The notes under the pieces were generated by a model, which was given only the letters and a program-made list of their open reading frames with translations, made no database searches and was not told the DNA's origin. This document shows positions 7,457-13,921 of a DNA stretch of 18,095 nucleotides, piece by piece. Origin of the DNA: JAJCYE01 sp036260105 (GTDB taxonomy: Bacteria > Actinomycetota > CADDZG01 > JAHWKV01); the NCBI GenBank assembly GCA_036260105.1, contig DATAAN010000203.1:1-18095 (forward strand). Reading direction: 5' to 3'. The position numbers and the translations under genes were made by a program. Numbering within the stretch: position 1 is the stretch's first letter; every line of letters begins with the position of its first letter.

Positions 7457-9231
7457 TAGCCCGAGGCCTCCAGCTGCTCGCTCAGCTCCAGCCAACGGCT
7501 CTCGAGGTCCGACATCCGTGCTTGCAGCGCTTTCATCTCGTCGACGAGAACCTGGAGCCCCAGGTAGTCGGCCTGGTCGTGGGCAGCGATTCGCTCGTTG
7601 ACCTCCCCGATTTGGCCCGGCAGCTTGGCGAGCTTTCGCTCGATGGAGGCGATCTCCTTGCGGACTTCCCGCTCGACTCTCACGTCGACGTTGCGCCGGC
7701 GGGGGGTGGGCGGGGGCGGCTGGCCCCGGCTCTGCCTCAGGAGATCGAGATACTGGTCGACGCCACCGGGCATGTGGAGCAGGCGGCCGTCCAGGATGGC
7801 GTACTGCTGGTCGGTCACCCGCTCCATCAGGTATCGGTCGTGCGAGGCGACCAGAAGCGTGCCGGGCCAGTAGTCGAGCAGGTCCTCCATGGCCGCCAGC
7901 ATGTCGGTGTCGAGGTCGTTGGTCGGCTCGTCGAGCAGCAGGACGTTCGGTTCGTTCAGAAGGATCAGAAGCAGCTGGAGGCGGCGCTTCTGGCCCCCGG
8001 ACAGCTTGCCCACGGGGTTCGACAGCTGGGCGGCCTTGAACCCGAGGCGCTCGAGCAGCTGAGCCGGCGTCATCTCCTTCCCGCCGGCCACGTACGTGTG
8101 CCTCTCCCGCTTCAAGATGTCGCTGACCCGCTCGTCCGACAGCTCATCCAGCGCAGCGGGAGACTGGGTGAGGGTGGCGATTCGAACCGTGCTGCCCCGC
8201 TTGACGACGCCCGAAGTCGGTTCGATCGCTCCGGTGATGACGTTCAACAGCGTCGACTTTCCGGCCCCGTTGACTCCCAGGATGCCGGTTCGCTCGCCGG
8301 GCTTGATCAGCCACTCGACGTTGCGCAGCACCTGCTTACCGTCGAAGGAGACCGAGACGTCGAGCAGGTTGACCACCTCCCGGCCAAGCCGGCTGGTGGC
8401 CATTCGCATCAGCTCCACGTTGTCCCGGGGTGGCGGTTCGTGCGCGATGAGCGCGTTCGCTGCCTCGACCCGAAACTTCGCTTTGGTGGTCCGAGCCGGG
8501 GCGCCGCGGCGGAGCCACGCCAGCTCTTTCCGCATAAGGTTCTGCCGCTTCGCCTCGGTCACCGCGGCCATCCGGTCCCTCTCCACCCGCTGGAGGATGT
8601 ATGCGGCGTAGCCGCCCTCGAACGGCTCGACCCTGCGGTCGTGAACCTCCCAGGTGGTAGTGCAGACCTCGTCGAGAAACCACCGGTCGTGCGTGACGAC
8701 CGCCAGGCCCCCGTCCGAGGCAGCCCATCGACGCTTGAGATGCTCGGCCAGCCAGGTGATGCCCGCGATGTCGAGATGGTTGGTCGGCTCGTCGAGGAAC
8801 AGGACGTCGGCATCGGTCGCCAGCACCCTCGCCAGGGACACCCGCCGCCGCTGCCCGCCGCTCAGCTCGGAAACCGGGGTGTCCCACTCGAAGGTGGCGA
8901 CCAGACCCTCCAGGATGTCGCGGATGCGAGGATCGCCGGCCCACACGTGATCCGGAACTTCTCCGACGATCGCCCTGCCCACGGTGAGCGACGGATCAAG
9001 AGCGTCCGCCTGGTCCAGCATGGCTGTGGTGACGCCCCGGCGGCGGGTGACCCGTCCGCTGTTCGGCTGCAGGCGACCCGCCAAAAGGAGCAGCAGCGTC
9101 GACTTGCCGTCGCCGTTGCGTCCTACGATGCCGATGCGGTCGCCTTCGTTGATCCCCAGAGTGACGGAGTCGAAGACGACGCCGTTCTGGAACTCGTGGT
9201 GGAGGGCCTCGGCTCCCAACAGATGTGCCAC
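7456..9231 (-). CDS. ABC-F family ATPase, Uup-like
   Basis: This 591-residue soluble protein has two ATP-binding cassettes and no membrane domain, the ABC-F layout of ribosome-associated or nucleic-acid-associated ATPases. Cassette 1: Walker A GRNGDGKST (37-45), signature LSGGQ (123-127), Walker B DVLFLDEPTNHLD (142-154). Cassette 2: GVNGAGKST (319-327), LSGGQ (410-414), NVLLLDEPTNDLD (429-441). A charged linker (about 210-265) joins them. After a Pro/Arg-rich hinge (about 503-512), a coiled coil (about 515-590) ends the protein, as in Uup, where the tail binds nucleic acid. The GTG start is the first possible one, because an in-frame TAG lies four codons upstream. There is no good Shine-Dalgarno, and a TAGCAT hexamer ends six bases before the GTG, so the transcript may be leaderless. 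A resistance-type ABC-F is less likely given the C-terminal coiled coil. Confidence 0.93.
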   Translation of the reverse strand: MAHLLGAEALHHEFQNGVVFDSVTLGINEGDRIGIVGRNGDGKSTLLLLLAGRLQPNSGRVTRRRGVTTAMLDQADALDPSLTVGRAIVGEVPDHVWAGDPRIRDILEGLVATFEWDTPVSELSGGQRRRVSLARVLATDADVLFLDEPTNHLDIAGITWLAEHLKRRWAASDGGLAVVTHDRWFLDEVCTTTWEVHDRRVEPFEGGYAAYILQRVERDRMAAVTEAKRQNLMRKELAWLRRGAPARTTKAKFRVEAANALIAHEPPPRDNVELMRMATSRLGREVVNLLDVSVSFDGKQVLRNVEWLIKPGERTGILGVNGAGKSTLLNVITGAIEPTSGVVKRGSTVRIATLTQSPAALDELSDERVSDILKRERHTYVAGGKEMTPAQLLERLGFKAAQLSNPVGKLSGGQKRRLQLLLILLNEPNVLLLDEPTNDLDTDMLAAMEDLLDYWPGTLLVASHDRYLMERVTDQQYAILDGRLLHMPGGVDQYLDLLRQSRGQPPPPTPRRRNVDVRVEREVRKEIASIERKLAKLPGQIGEVNERIAAHDQADYLGLQVLVDEMKALQARMSDLESRWLELSEQLEASG

Positions 9232-9237
9232 GCCCTG

Positions 9238-9243
9238 ATGCTA
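9238..9243 (-). promoter_or_regulatory. TAGCAT -10 element of the ABC-F gene (possible leaderless start)
   Basis: TAGCAT fits the actinobacterial TANNNT -10 and ends six bases before the GTG at 9231, with no Shine-Dalgarno between. No convincing -35 was found at the right distance, so support rests on spacing alone. Confidence 0.35.
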
Positions 9244-9259
9244 ACGCCGCCCGATGGGG

Positions 9260-9271
9260 CGAACCGGTTCG
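9260..9271. promoter_or_regulatory. 12-base perfect palindrome CGAACCGGTTCG between divergent genes
   Basis: The perfect palindrome lies in the 97-base gap between the ABC-F gene and the carboxymuconolactone decarboxylase-like pair, near the expected -35 of the former. It could be an operator. It resembles the actinobacterial LexA box arms, but the centre has two bases instead of four. In GC-rich DNA a palindrome of this length may occur by chance. Confidence 0.3.
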
Positions 9272-9318
9272 TCAGCCGGCAGGGAATTGTGGCTAAATGA
9301 CCGTCCTCAATGGAAGCC

Positions 9319-9323
9319 AGGAG
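9319..9323 (+). promoter_or_regulatory. Ribosome-binding site AGGAG deciding the start at 9329
   Basis: AGGAG ends five bases before the ATG at 9329 and is part of a longer purine run (AGGAGAGG). It favours the 113-residue form over a longer reading from further upstream. Confidence 0.65.
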
Positions 9324-9328
9324 AGGCG

Positions 9329-9670
9329 ATGAAGCGAAGACTCCGGCGACGCCGGGCGGGCGAGGCGCCCAGGCAGGACCTGCTCGGCGAAGCGTGGGCC
9401 GCGCTCCGGAGCAGCGTGCTGGACAGCGCCGGCGCTCTGGCCCCCTCCATCCGTCACGAAATCTACGGCGGACTGCCGGTAAAAGGCGCAATGGGGCCGT
9501 TCCTGGATGCAGTCCGACGCAACCCGACGGGACTGGGCCGACCCGACGTGGACACCGTCAAAGCCGCCGGCCACTCGGAGGACGAGATCTTCGAGGCGAC
9601 GCTCGCCGCAGCGCTGGGCGAGGCGGACCGAGTGCTTCAGGCGGGTCTTCGGGTCCTCCCGGAGCCGTGA
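9329..9670 (+). CDS. Small carboxymuconolactone decarboxylase-like protein lacking the Cys pair
   Basis: This 113-residue protein has a very basic N terminus (MKRRLRRRRAG) followed by a stretch resembling the actinobacterial carboxymuconolactone decarboxylase/AhpD-like fold: LAPSIRHEIYGG, PFLDAVRRNP and, near the end, AAGHSEDEIFEATLAAALG followed by a leucine-rich last helix. It has no cysteine at all, so no peroxidase site. The ATG at 9329 has a strong AGGAG (9319-9323) five bases upstream; longer upstream reading is possible but has no such site. Its TGA stop overlaps the ATG of the next gene (TGATG), so the two are probably translated together and may form one complex. Similarity was judged by eye, so the family call is tentative. 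Confidence 0.65.
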   Translation: MKRRLRRRRAGEAPRQDLLGEAWAALRSSVLDSAGALAPSIRHEIYGGLPVKGAMGPFLDAVRRNPTGLGRPDVDTVKAAGHSEDEIFEATLAAALGEADRVLQAGLRVLPEP

Positions 9671-10272
9671 TGTACCTTGAGGCGCTGGAGTCCGGGCACC
9701 GGGCTCGCGCTCGTGTTGCTCTGTGGCTAGCGCAGGTCGTCGGCGGCTCTCCCATAGATGACGTGGGAAAGACCTGCCTGTACCGGCCGGAGATCTTCGG
9801 CCGGAGTTTTCTGCGCCTGGTGAGGCAGCTTCTTCGGGGACCTTCCGAGTGGTCGGTGGGGGAGCGGGAACTCTTCGCCGCTTTTGTGTCCCGGCTCAAC
9901 CGATGTTCGTACTGCGCCGAGGTCCACTCACGGGTCGCCGCCACCCGCCTCGGCGAGGCAGTTGCGCTGCCGGCCTTTGACAGCTGGAGAGAGTCGGACT
10001 ACGAGCCGCGCGTAAAGGCGGTCTTCTACCTGCTGGAGCGCCTGACGTTGTGCCCGCAGGAGTTGACAACTAGCGACGTCGATAGCGTCCGGCTGGAGGG
10101 AGTGTCGGACGCCGCGCTAACCGATGCCATTTATATAGCGGCCGTCTTCAACCTGGTGAACCGGCTGGCGGATGCTCTGGGGTTCTCGTGGAGGTCGGAG
10201 TCGGAAGCCGACAAGGCGGCCAGGGTATTGAGCCGGCTTGGCTACCGTTTGCCGCCCTTCATGCTGAAGTGA
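9670..10272 (+). CDS. AhpD-like / carboxymuconolactone decarboxylase family protein with CxxC site
   Basis: This 200-residue protein carries the AhpD-type active-site motif RCSYCAEVHSRVA (C79, C82, H86), preceded by an acidic helix (WSVGERELFAAFVSRLN), as in alkylhydroperoxidase-like proteins that reduce peroxides or act as disulfide reductants in the cytoplasm. The rest is alpha-helical, with a second repeat-like helical region (LTDAIYIAAVFNLVNRLADALGF, about 148-170) usual in peroxidase-related members of the family. The ATG at 9670 overlaps the stop of the preceding gene by one base. It ends four bases before the stop of the convergent minus-strand gene. A specific substrate cannot be read from the sequence; decarboxylase activity is unlikely given the CxxC motif. 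Confidence 0.85.
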   Translation: MYLEALESGHRARARVALWLAQVVGGSPIDDVGKTCLYRPEIFGRSFLRLVRQLLRGPSEWSVGERELFAAFVSRLNRCSYCAEVHSRVAATRLGEAVALPAFDSWRESDYEPRVKAVFYLLERLTLCPQELTTSDVDSVRLEGVSDAALTDAIYIAAVFNLVNRLADALGFSWRSESEADKAARVLSRLGYRLPPFMLK

Positions 10273-10276
10273 AGCC

Positions 10277-11503
10277 CTACTCCCAGGGCGTCGCACCCGG
10301 CCCGGTGGCGCGGTGCCGCAGCGCCTCCAGGGCGACCGACTTGCCGACCGGCGTAAGCGCCATCTTCACGTTGAAGTCGTCCGGCTCGAACAAACCCATC
10401 TCGCCGATGGGCAGCACCGTCGGGTCCAGAGCCTTCATGAGGCTGGCCTCGCTCGGCGGCAGGCCGGTCCCGGCTTCCCGGTAGTTCGCCTCGGTGGCCG
10501 CCTGCCGGATCGTCGAGATCACCTCGGCGAGCGTCGAATCCTTGTCGACGAGCACGGCGAACATGACTTCTGCCGCCAGGCGGTGGTACGGGTTGCCGGC
10601 GACCAGCGTCCTTGGGAAGGTCCTCCAGTTGGACACCGGATCCTGCAGGAACGCAGTGCCGCTCTTCGTCAGCACCAGCCGTCCCTTCAACTTGCGCGTG
10701 AGTCCCATGCGAGCGGCAATCTCCAGCAGCCGGCCCTTGTCCTCGGCCACCGTTTCTCCGGCCTCGAGAGCCTTCAGCATCTCCGTAAGAGGCGGGTACG
10801 GATCCGTCGTCCCCTCAGGCAGCTCGGCCGGGTAGAGCAGCCGGTTCGCCAGGTCGGATAGCAACTTCATGCGAGTCTCGCTTGGCTCCACCTTGATCCA
10901 GTTCTGGATCCTCTCCGTGTTCATCACGTCCAGCGGCGTCTGCCCGTAGAGCTGGAAGTTCGGGGTGTTGAGATACGTGCGCACGAGCTTCCGCTGCTTG
11001 CGCTTCCAATCCGGCGCCCCAGGAACCAACTCGCCTGAGGCGATCGCCAGCTCCAGGTAGTCCTGAACCCAGGAGAGAGCCCTCGCCTCCTCGATCCCCA
11101 TCGCGGCGCCCCACTTGAACTCCGGCAGGTCGGGAGGGTAGATACCGGACGCCAGGTTGGCCTCGCGAAATGCGTAGAGCCCGACCTGCGGGTTCTCGGA
11201 GTATGCGGCGTGCACCTTCTGGGTGGTCTCCGAGCGGCAGATCTCGGCGTAGCGCGAAAGCTCCAGCAGGTCGAGAACGGTGGCGAGGGCGTTGGTGATG
11301 GCCGCCCGCCCCTCCGGCGTCGGGCGGAGCTTGATGGGGAGGTCGTACCAAAGAAAGCGCTGCACCCGCTCCTGCGTGATGCGGCCCGCGCCGCCTCCGC
11401 CGGTCACCCAGGTCAGGGCGGTCCCGGCAAGGCTGGCGGCGGTGGGATCTCCGGCCGCCATGGTGGCCAGCGCCTGGACGATATTCGGGTCGGTCTCAGC
11501 CAT
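10277..11503 (-). CDS. Conserved-looking hypothetical protein, 408 residues
   Basis: I do not recognise a characterised family. The protein is soluble, with no signal peptide or membrane helix. The N-terminal half is helical, with a FLWYDLPIKL stretch (about 50-59), a SGIYPPDLPEFKWGAAMG segment and an adjoining LSWVQDYLELAIASGEL helix. The C-terminal half contains LTRKLKGRLVLTKSG (about 274-288), a hairpin reminiscent of the wing of winged-helix domains and of the tail of some actinobacterial pRiA4b ORF-3-like proteins, followed by DPVSNWRTF and a further helical region. The ATG at 11503 has no Shine-Dalgarno and no obvious promoter. It is 50 bases downstream of the M15-type gene on the same strand and is likely the last gene of that operon. 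Codon use is like its neighbours, so it is probably real. Confidence 0.75.
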   Translation of the reverse strand: MAETDPNIVQALATMAAGDPTAASLAGTALTWVTGGGGAGRITQERVQRFLWYDLPIKLRPTPEGRAAITNALATVLDLLELSRYAEICRSETTQKVHAAYSENPQVGLYAFREANLASGIYPPDLPEFKWGAAMGIEEARALSWVQDYLELAIASGELVPGAPDWKRKQRKLVRTYLNTPNFQLYGQTPLDVMNTERIQNWIKVEPSETRMKLLSDLANRLLYPAELPEGTTDPYPPLTEMLKALEAGETVAEDKGRLLEIAARMGLTRKLKGRLVLTKSGTAFLQDPVSNWRTFPRTLVAGNPYHRLAAEVMFAVLVDKDSTLAEVISTIRQAATEANYREAGTGLPPSEASLMKALDPTVLPIGEMGLFEPDDFNVKMALTPVGKSVALEALRHRATGPGATPWE

Positions 11504-11553
11504 GACGCAGAAGGGTTCTCGAGATCACAAGAGAAGATACCCGTCCGGCGGCC

Positions 11554-12756
11554 TCAGCTACCGCCCGACTTGGCGTCCTTCAGGTACTCGAAGTGCATGC
11601 CGTCGGGCACGACCCACCTGCCGCCCCAAGTGAAGCCCCACTCCTCGAGCAGGCTAACCAGCCGTGGATCCATCGTCGGCTCGGCCCCGTAGGGGTTGCT
11701 TGCGACGTTGAAGTCGAACGCGATTCCCCACGAGTGGTGCGACAGCCCCGAGTGAGGGTCGCTGTTGAGAAAGCGGGGGGCCAAGCAGCCGCCGAAGTCC
11801 CGCCGCCGGACGAGATTGCTCAGCCCTTCATCGACCACCGCCTGAAACGCCCCTCGGATCTGCGGGATCACCTTGTTGTGGCAGCGGGCGGTACCGAGGA
11901 GCGGGATGGTGAAGTTGGAGGTGTTCTCCTGAACCCACTCGGGGTCGATGACTATCGACCGTCCCGACCCTCGCCGGCCGGCGAACTCGCCGAACTGCTT
12001 CTTGATGGTGGACTGCGGCAGGATCGTCCCGCCGGGCCGGAATACGGGCGCCTCGCCCGGTGCCCGGAACCCCAGGCGCGCCCCTTCGGGAAGCATCCCC
12101 CGCAGCTCCTGCTCCGCCTCCTCCTGGCTGGTTCCTCGCTCCAGCTCGAGCAGAACGTACTTCAGGTCGTCGATCCCCAGCCGGGAAGCCGTGTCGAGCG
12201 ACAGAACGACCTCATGGCTGGCCACCAGATCATCGGGCACCACGCCGGTTACCGGTATCGTCGTTCGGCCGAAGGTGAGGGACCCGGTCGATTCGATGCC
12301 ACGGAACGTCGCTCCGGTGGCGCCGAGCAGGGCGCCTCCCTCCGCCAGCCCCTGGAAGGCGGAACGGTGCTCCTCCGGCACGAAAACCGAGTAGTCCTGA
12401 GGGACCACGACGAGAACCTCGACCGGGACCTGGAACCCGGATGGCGCCGACCTGGTCGCACCGTCCGGACCCCAGGAGTTGAGCCATCCGACGCCGTTGC
12501 GTGCGGTCGCCACGGCGCCGATGCCCTCCGCTTCCCGCGCGGCCTCTGCCAGCTCCGGGAGCAGGTCGTCCCTGGTCCACGCCAATAGGATCGGTGCCTT
12601 GGGGTTGCCGAGAACCGGGTCCTGGCCCAGGAAGTAGTTGGCGCCGGCGGCAACGAGGACCGCTGCGACGAGGAGGGTGATCAGCCGGCGTAGGCGATAC
12701 CGGGCCCGGGACGAAGGACGCCTCGCGGCGCGGCGGGTCCGGGAGTCCAGGGCCAT
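11554..12756 (-). CDS. Membrane-anchored M15-type D,D-peptidase with N-terminal MacB/FtsX-like domain
   Basis: This 400-residue protein begins with a basic stretch and one membrane helix (about 22-44 by ATG numbering), placing the rest outside the cell. The C-terminal about 100 residues form a zinc D-alanyl-D-alanine carboxypeptidase domain of the M15 (VanY/M15_4) kind: HHSWGIAFD gives the HxxGxAxD zinc motif (H341, D348) and DGMHFEY supplies the third ligand (H388). It would trim peptidoglycan stem peptides. The region between (about 110-265) resembles the extracytoplasmic domain of MacB/FtsX-type transporters (for example STGSLTFGRTTIPVTGVVP), an unusual partner. The ATG at 12756 was preferred; a TTG at 12762 is in frame. 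There is no Shine-Dalgarno, but a TAGTAT hexamer ends five bases before the ATG. It follows the HTH/Clp-N gene by 32 bases. Confidence 0.8.
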   Translation of the reverse strand: MALDSRTRRAARRPSSRARYRLRRLITLLVAAVLVAAGANYFLGQDPVLGNPKAPILLAWTRDDLLPELAEAAREAEGIGAVATARNGVGWLNSWGPDGATRSAPSGFQVPVEVLVVVPQDYSVFVPEEHRSAFQGLAEGGALLGATGATFRGIESTGSLTFGRTTIPVTGVVPDDLVASHEVVLSLDTASRLGIDDLKYVLLELERGTSQEEAEQELRGMLPEGARLGFRAPGEAPVFRPGGTILPQSTIKKQFGEFAGRRGSGRSIVIDPEWVQENTSNFTIPLLGTARCHNKVIPQIRGAFQAVVDEGLSNLVRRRDFGGCLAPRFLNSDPHSGLSHHSWGIAFDFNVASNPYGAEPTMDPRLVSLLEEWGFTWGGRWVVPDGMHFEYLKDAKSGGS

Positions 12757-12761
12757 ACCCA

Positions 12762-12767
12762 ATACTA
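12762..12767 (-). promoter_or_regulatory. TAGTAT -10 element of the M15-type gene (possible leaderless start)
   Basis: TAGTAT on the minus strand fits the TANNNT -10 pattern and ends five bases before the ATG at 12756. No Shine-Dalgarno is seen. No clear -35 was found, so the gene may also be read from the upstream HTH/Clp-N promoter. Confidence 0.35.
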
Positions 12768-12788
12768 GAAGGCTCGGAACGCGATTCG

Positions 12789-13586
12789 TTACAGCCGCTC
12801 GACCAGGCGGGCAACCTCCTCGGTGAGCCGGTCCAGGTCGATGTCGAACTCCTTCAGCACCTGTCTGGCGGTGTTGTCCCTGGTCAAGAGGCCCAAGAGG
12901 ATGTGCTCGGTGCCGATGTAGTTGTGGCGCTTCTCCGAGGACTCGGCGATCGCCCTCTCCAGGGCGTCACGGGCCTCCGAAGCAAACGGCAGGTGTCCGG
13001 GCGGGGCGCCCTCCGAAGCGGCGGTCCGCTCCGCGACCCGCAGCCTCGCCGCCTCCAGCGTCACCCCGAGCGGCCGCAACGTGCTGAGAGCCACGCCGGT
13101 CTCCTCCCGCAGCAGGCCCAGCAGCAGGTGCTCGGCCCCTATGTGATCGTGGCGGAGTCCGATGGCTTCGTCCTGCGCCAGGACGATCACCTGACGAGCC
13201 GCCGGAGTGAACTTCTGTGGCCGGAAGGCACTGCGAATCTTCGAGATGAGCCCTCGGGAGGGCGCCGGGGTACGGGACAGCTCCTTCTCCTCGAGGCCTG
13301 CCACCAGCTCGGTCAGCTGGTGAGGCACGTCGTCGGCCTTTCCCACTCCGGTGAACCGCTGCTGCGCCCCCTGCTTGGTGACTCCAAGCTGCTGGCCGAT
13401 CTGCGCCCAGGAGAGGCCTGCTTTGCGCGCCTGCTGTACGAAGTGGTCGAGAAGCTGGTCGTTCAGCGCGGCCAGCTGCTGGGAGAGGTTCGACGCGGCC
13501 GCCAGCCGGTCCAGCTCGCTTCCTCCGTTGGTGGAGGTCTCCACCAGCCCGATCAGGTCGTCCAGCGACGGGGAGTCTTTCAACAT
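12789..13586 (-). CDS. Helix-turn-helix protein with Clp N-terminal domain (no ATPase)
   Basis: This 265-residue protein combines a DNA-binding-like helix-turn-helix (about 57-78: LSWAQIGQQLGVTKQGAQQRF) with a complete Clp N-terminal double repeat (about 126-260) of the kind that receives substrates and adaptors in ClpA/ClpC. The two Clp-N repeats are recognised by HIGAEHLLLGLLREE and YIGTEHILLGLLTRD. There is no AAA+ Walker motif, so it cannot unfold proteins alone; it may be a regulator or adaptor for ClpC, or a regulator that senses Clp substrates. The ATG at 13586 has no Shine-Dalgarno and lies six bases after a -10 element, fitting a leaderless mRNA. An inverted repeat overlaps that promoter, so self-regulation is possible. 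Similar stand-alone Clp-N proteins are common in actinobacteria but their function is unproven. Confidence 0.88.
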   Translation of the reverse strand: MLKDSPSLDDLIGLVETSTNGGSELDRLAAASNLSQQLAALNDQLLDHFVQQARKAGLSWAQIGQQLGVTKQGAQQRFTGVGKADDVPHQLTELVAGLEEKELSRTPAPSRGLISKIRSAFRPQKFTPAARQVIVLAQDEAIGLRHDHIGAEHLLLGLLREETGVALSTLRPLGVTLEAARLRVAERTAASEGAPPGHLPFASEARDALERAIAESSEKRHNYIGTEHILLGLLTRDNTARQVLKEFDIDLDRLTEEVARLVERL

Positions 13587-13607
13587 GCGTCAAATGTAGG
13601 TTGACGC
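13587..13607. promoter_or_regulatory. Inverted repeat GCGTCAA-N7-TTGACGC over the -10 region (candidate operator)
   Basis: A perfect 7-base inverted repeat, GCGTCAA (13587-13593) and TTGACGC (13601-13607), has a 7-base centre that contains nearly all of the -10 element. A protein bound here would block the promoter. A further GTCAA half (13617-13621) falls on the -35 itself. It does not match the HspR HAIR box (CTTGAGT-N7-ACTCAAG) or CIRCE. The binding protein is unknown; the HTH protein itself is a candidate. Confidence 0.5.
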
Positions 13608-13621
13608 TAGCCTTCGGTCAA
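13593..13621 (-). promoter_or_regulatory. Leaderless promoter of the HTH/Clp-N gene
   Basis: On the minus strand TTGACC (13616-13621) and TACATT (13593-13598) are separated by exactly 17 bases, a good -35/-10 pair for the main sigma factor. The -10 ends six bases before the ATG at 13586, so the transcript would begin at or within a base or two of the start codon. The gene lacks a Shine-Dalgarno, in line with this. Confidence 0.65.
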
Positions 13622-13664
13622 GACTAATTGTCGCCAGTGGTCCCCGATCGGCCGGCTTGGACCG

Positions 13665-13682
13665 CTGAACCGGATGGTTCAG
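13665..13682 (-). other. Hairpin at the end of the 76-residue gene
   Basis: CTGAACC and GGTTCAG form a perfect 7-base-pair stem with a 4-base loop that includes the gene's stop codon. No T-run follows on the minus strand, so it is not a standard intrinsic terminator; it may protect the 3' end of the mRNA or be chance. Confidence 0.35.
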
Positions 13683-13909
13683 GCGTTGCCGTGCTGGCGT
13701 GCTCCGCCGAGCTCCTTCATGAGCTGGTGACAGCGCCTTGCCCTCTCCTCGTCCTGCTGCTGGCACTGGCGGATGAAGTCGGCGACGTCCTGGTGGTCGT
13801 GGGCGTCCTGGAGGTACTTCTCGTACGCCTCCCGGGCTTTGAGGGCGTGGTACTGGATGCTGATCATGTCGTAGAAGATGTCGTCGGTGGGGGCGTGCTC
13901 GGTGCTCAT
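13679..13909 (-). CDS. Small helical (ferritin-like half) protein, 76 residues
   Basis: This 76-residue acidic protein is almost wholly alpha-helical, with two long helices (about 8-33 and 36-66) and features such as DDIFYDMISIQYHALKAREA, a KYLQDAHDHQDVADFIRQ stretch and an EERARRCHQLMKEL helix. The repeated Glu/His/Asp spacing recalls half of a ferritin-like or rubrerythrin-like bundle and a family of short actinobacterial proteins of unknown function, but metal binding is not proven. The ATG at 13909 is decided by a strong AGGAGGG (13915-13921) five bases upstream; the longer frame to 13951 has no such site. It is the first gene on the minus strand before the HTH/Clp-N gene, which has its own promoter 92 bases downstream, so it is probably a separate unit. 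Confidence 0.7.
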   Translation of the reverse strand: MSTEHAPTDDIFYDMISIQYHALKAREAYEKYLQDAHDHQDVADFIRQCQQQDEERARRCHQLMKELGGARQHGNA

Positions 13910-13914
13910 TCGAA

Positions 13915-13921
13915 CCCTCCT
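13915..13921 (-). promoter_or_regulatory. Ribosome-binding site AGGAGGG deciding the start of the 76-residue gene
   Basis: The minus strand reads AGGAGGG five bases before the ATG at 13909. The frame is open further upstream to 13951, but this site favours the shorter protein. Confidence 0.75.

Noticed and set aside
9260..9271. LexA/SOS box
   Set aside because: The actinobacterial box needs four bases between the GAAC and GTTC arms; here there are two.
7522..9300. A 592-codon open frame on the plus strand opposite the ABC-F gene
   Set aside because: Same artefact of high GC at third positions; the minus strand carries two full sets of ABC motifs.
13587..13607. HspR HAIR or CIRCE heat-shock operator
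   Set aside because: The arms (GCGTCAA/TTGACGC) face the opposite way from CTTGAGT-N7-ACTCAAG and do not match CIRCE.
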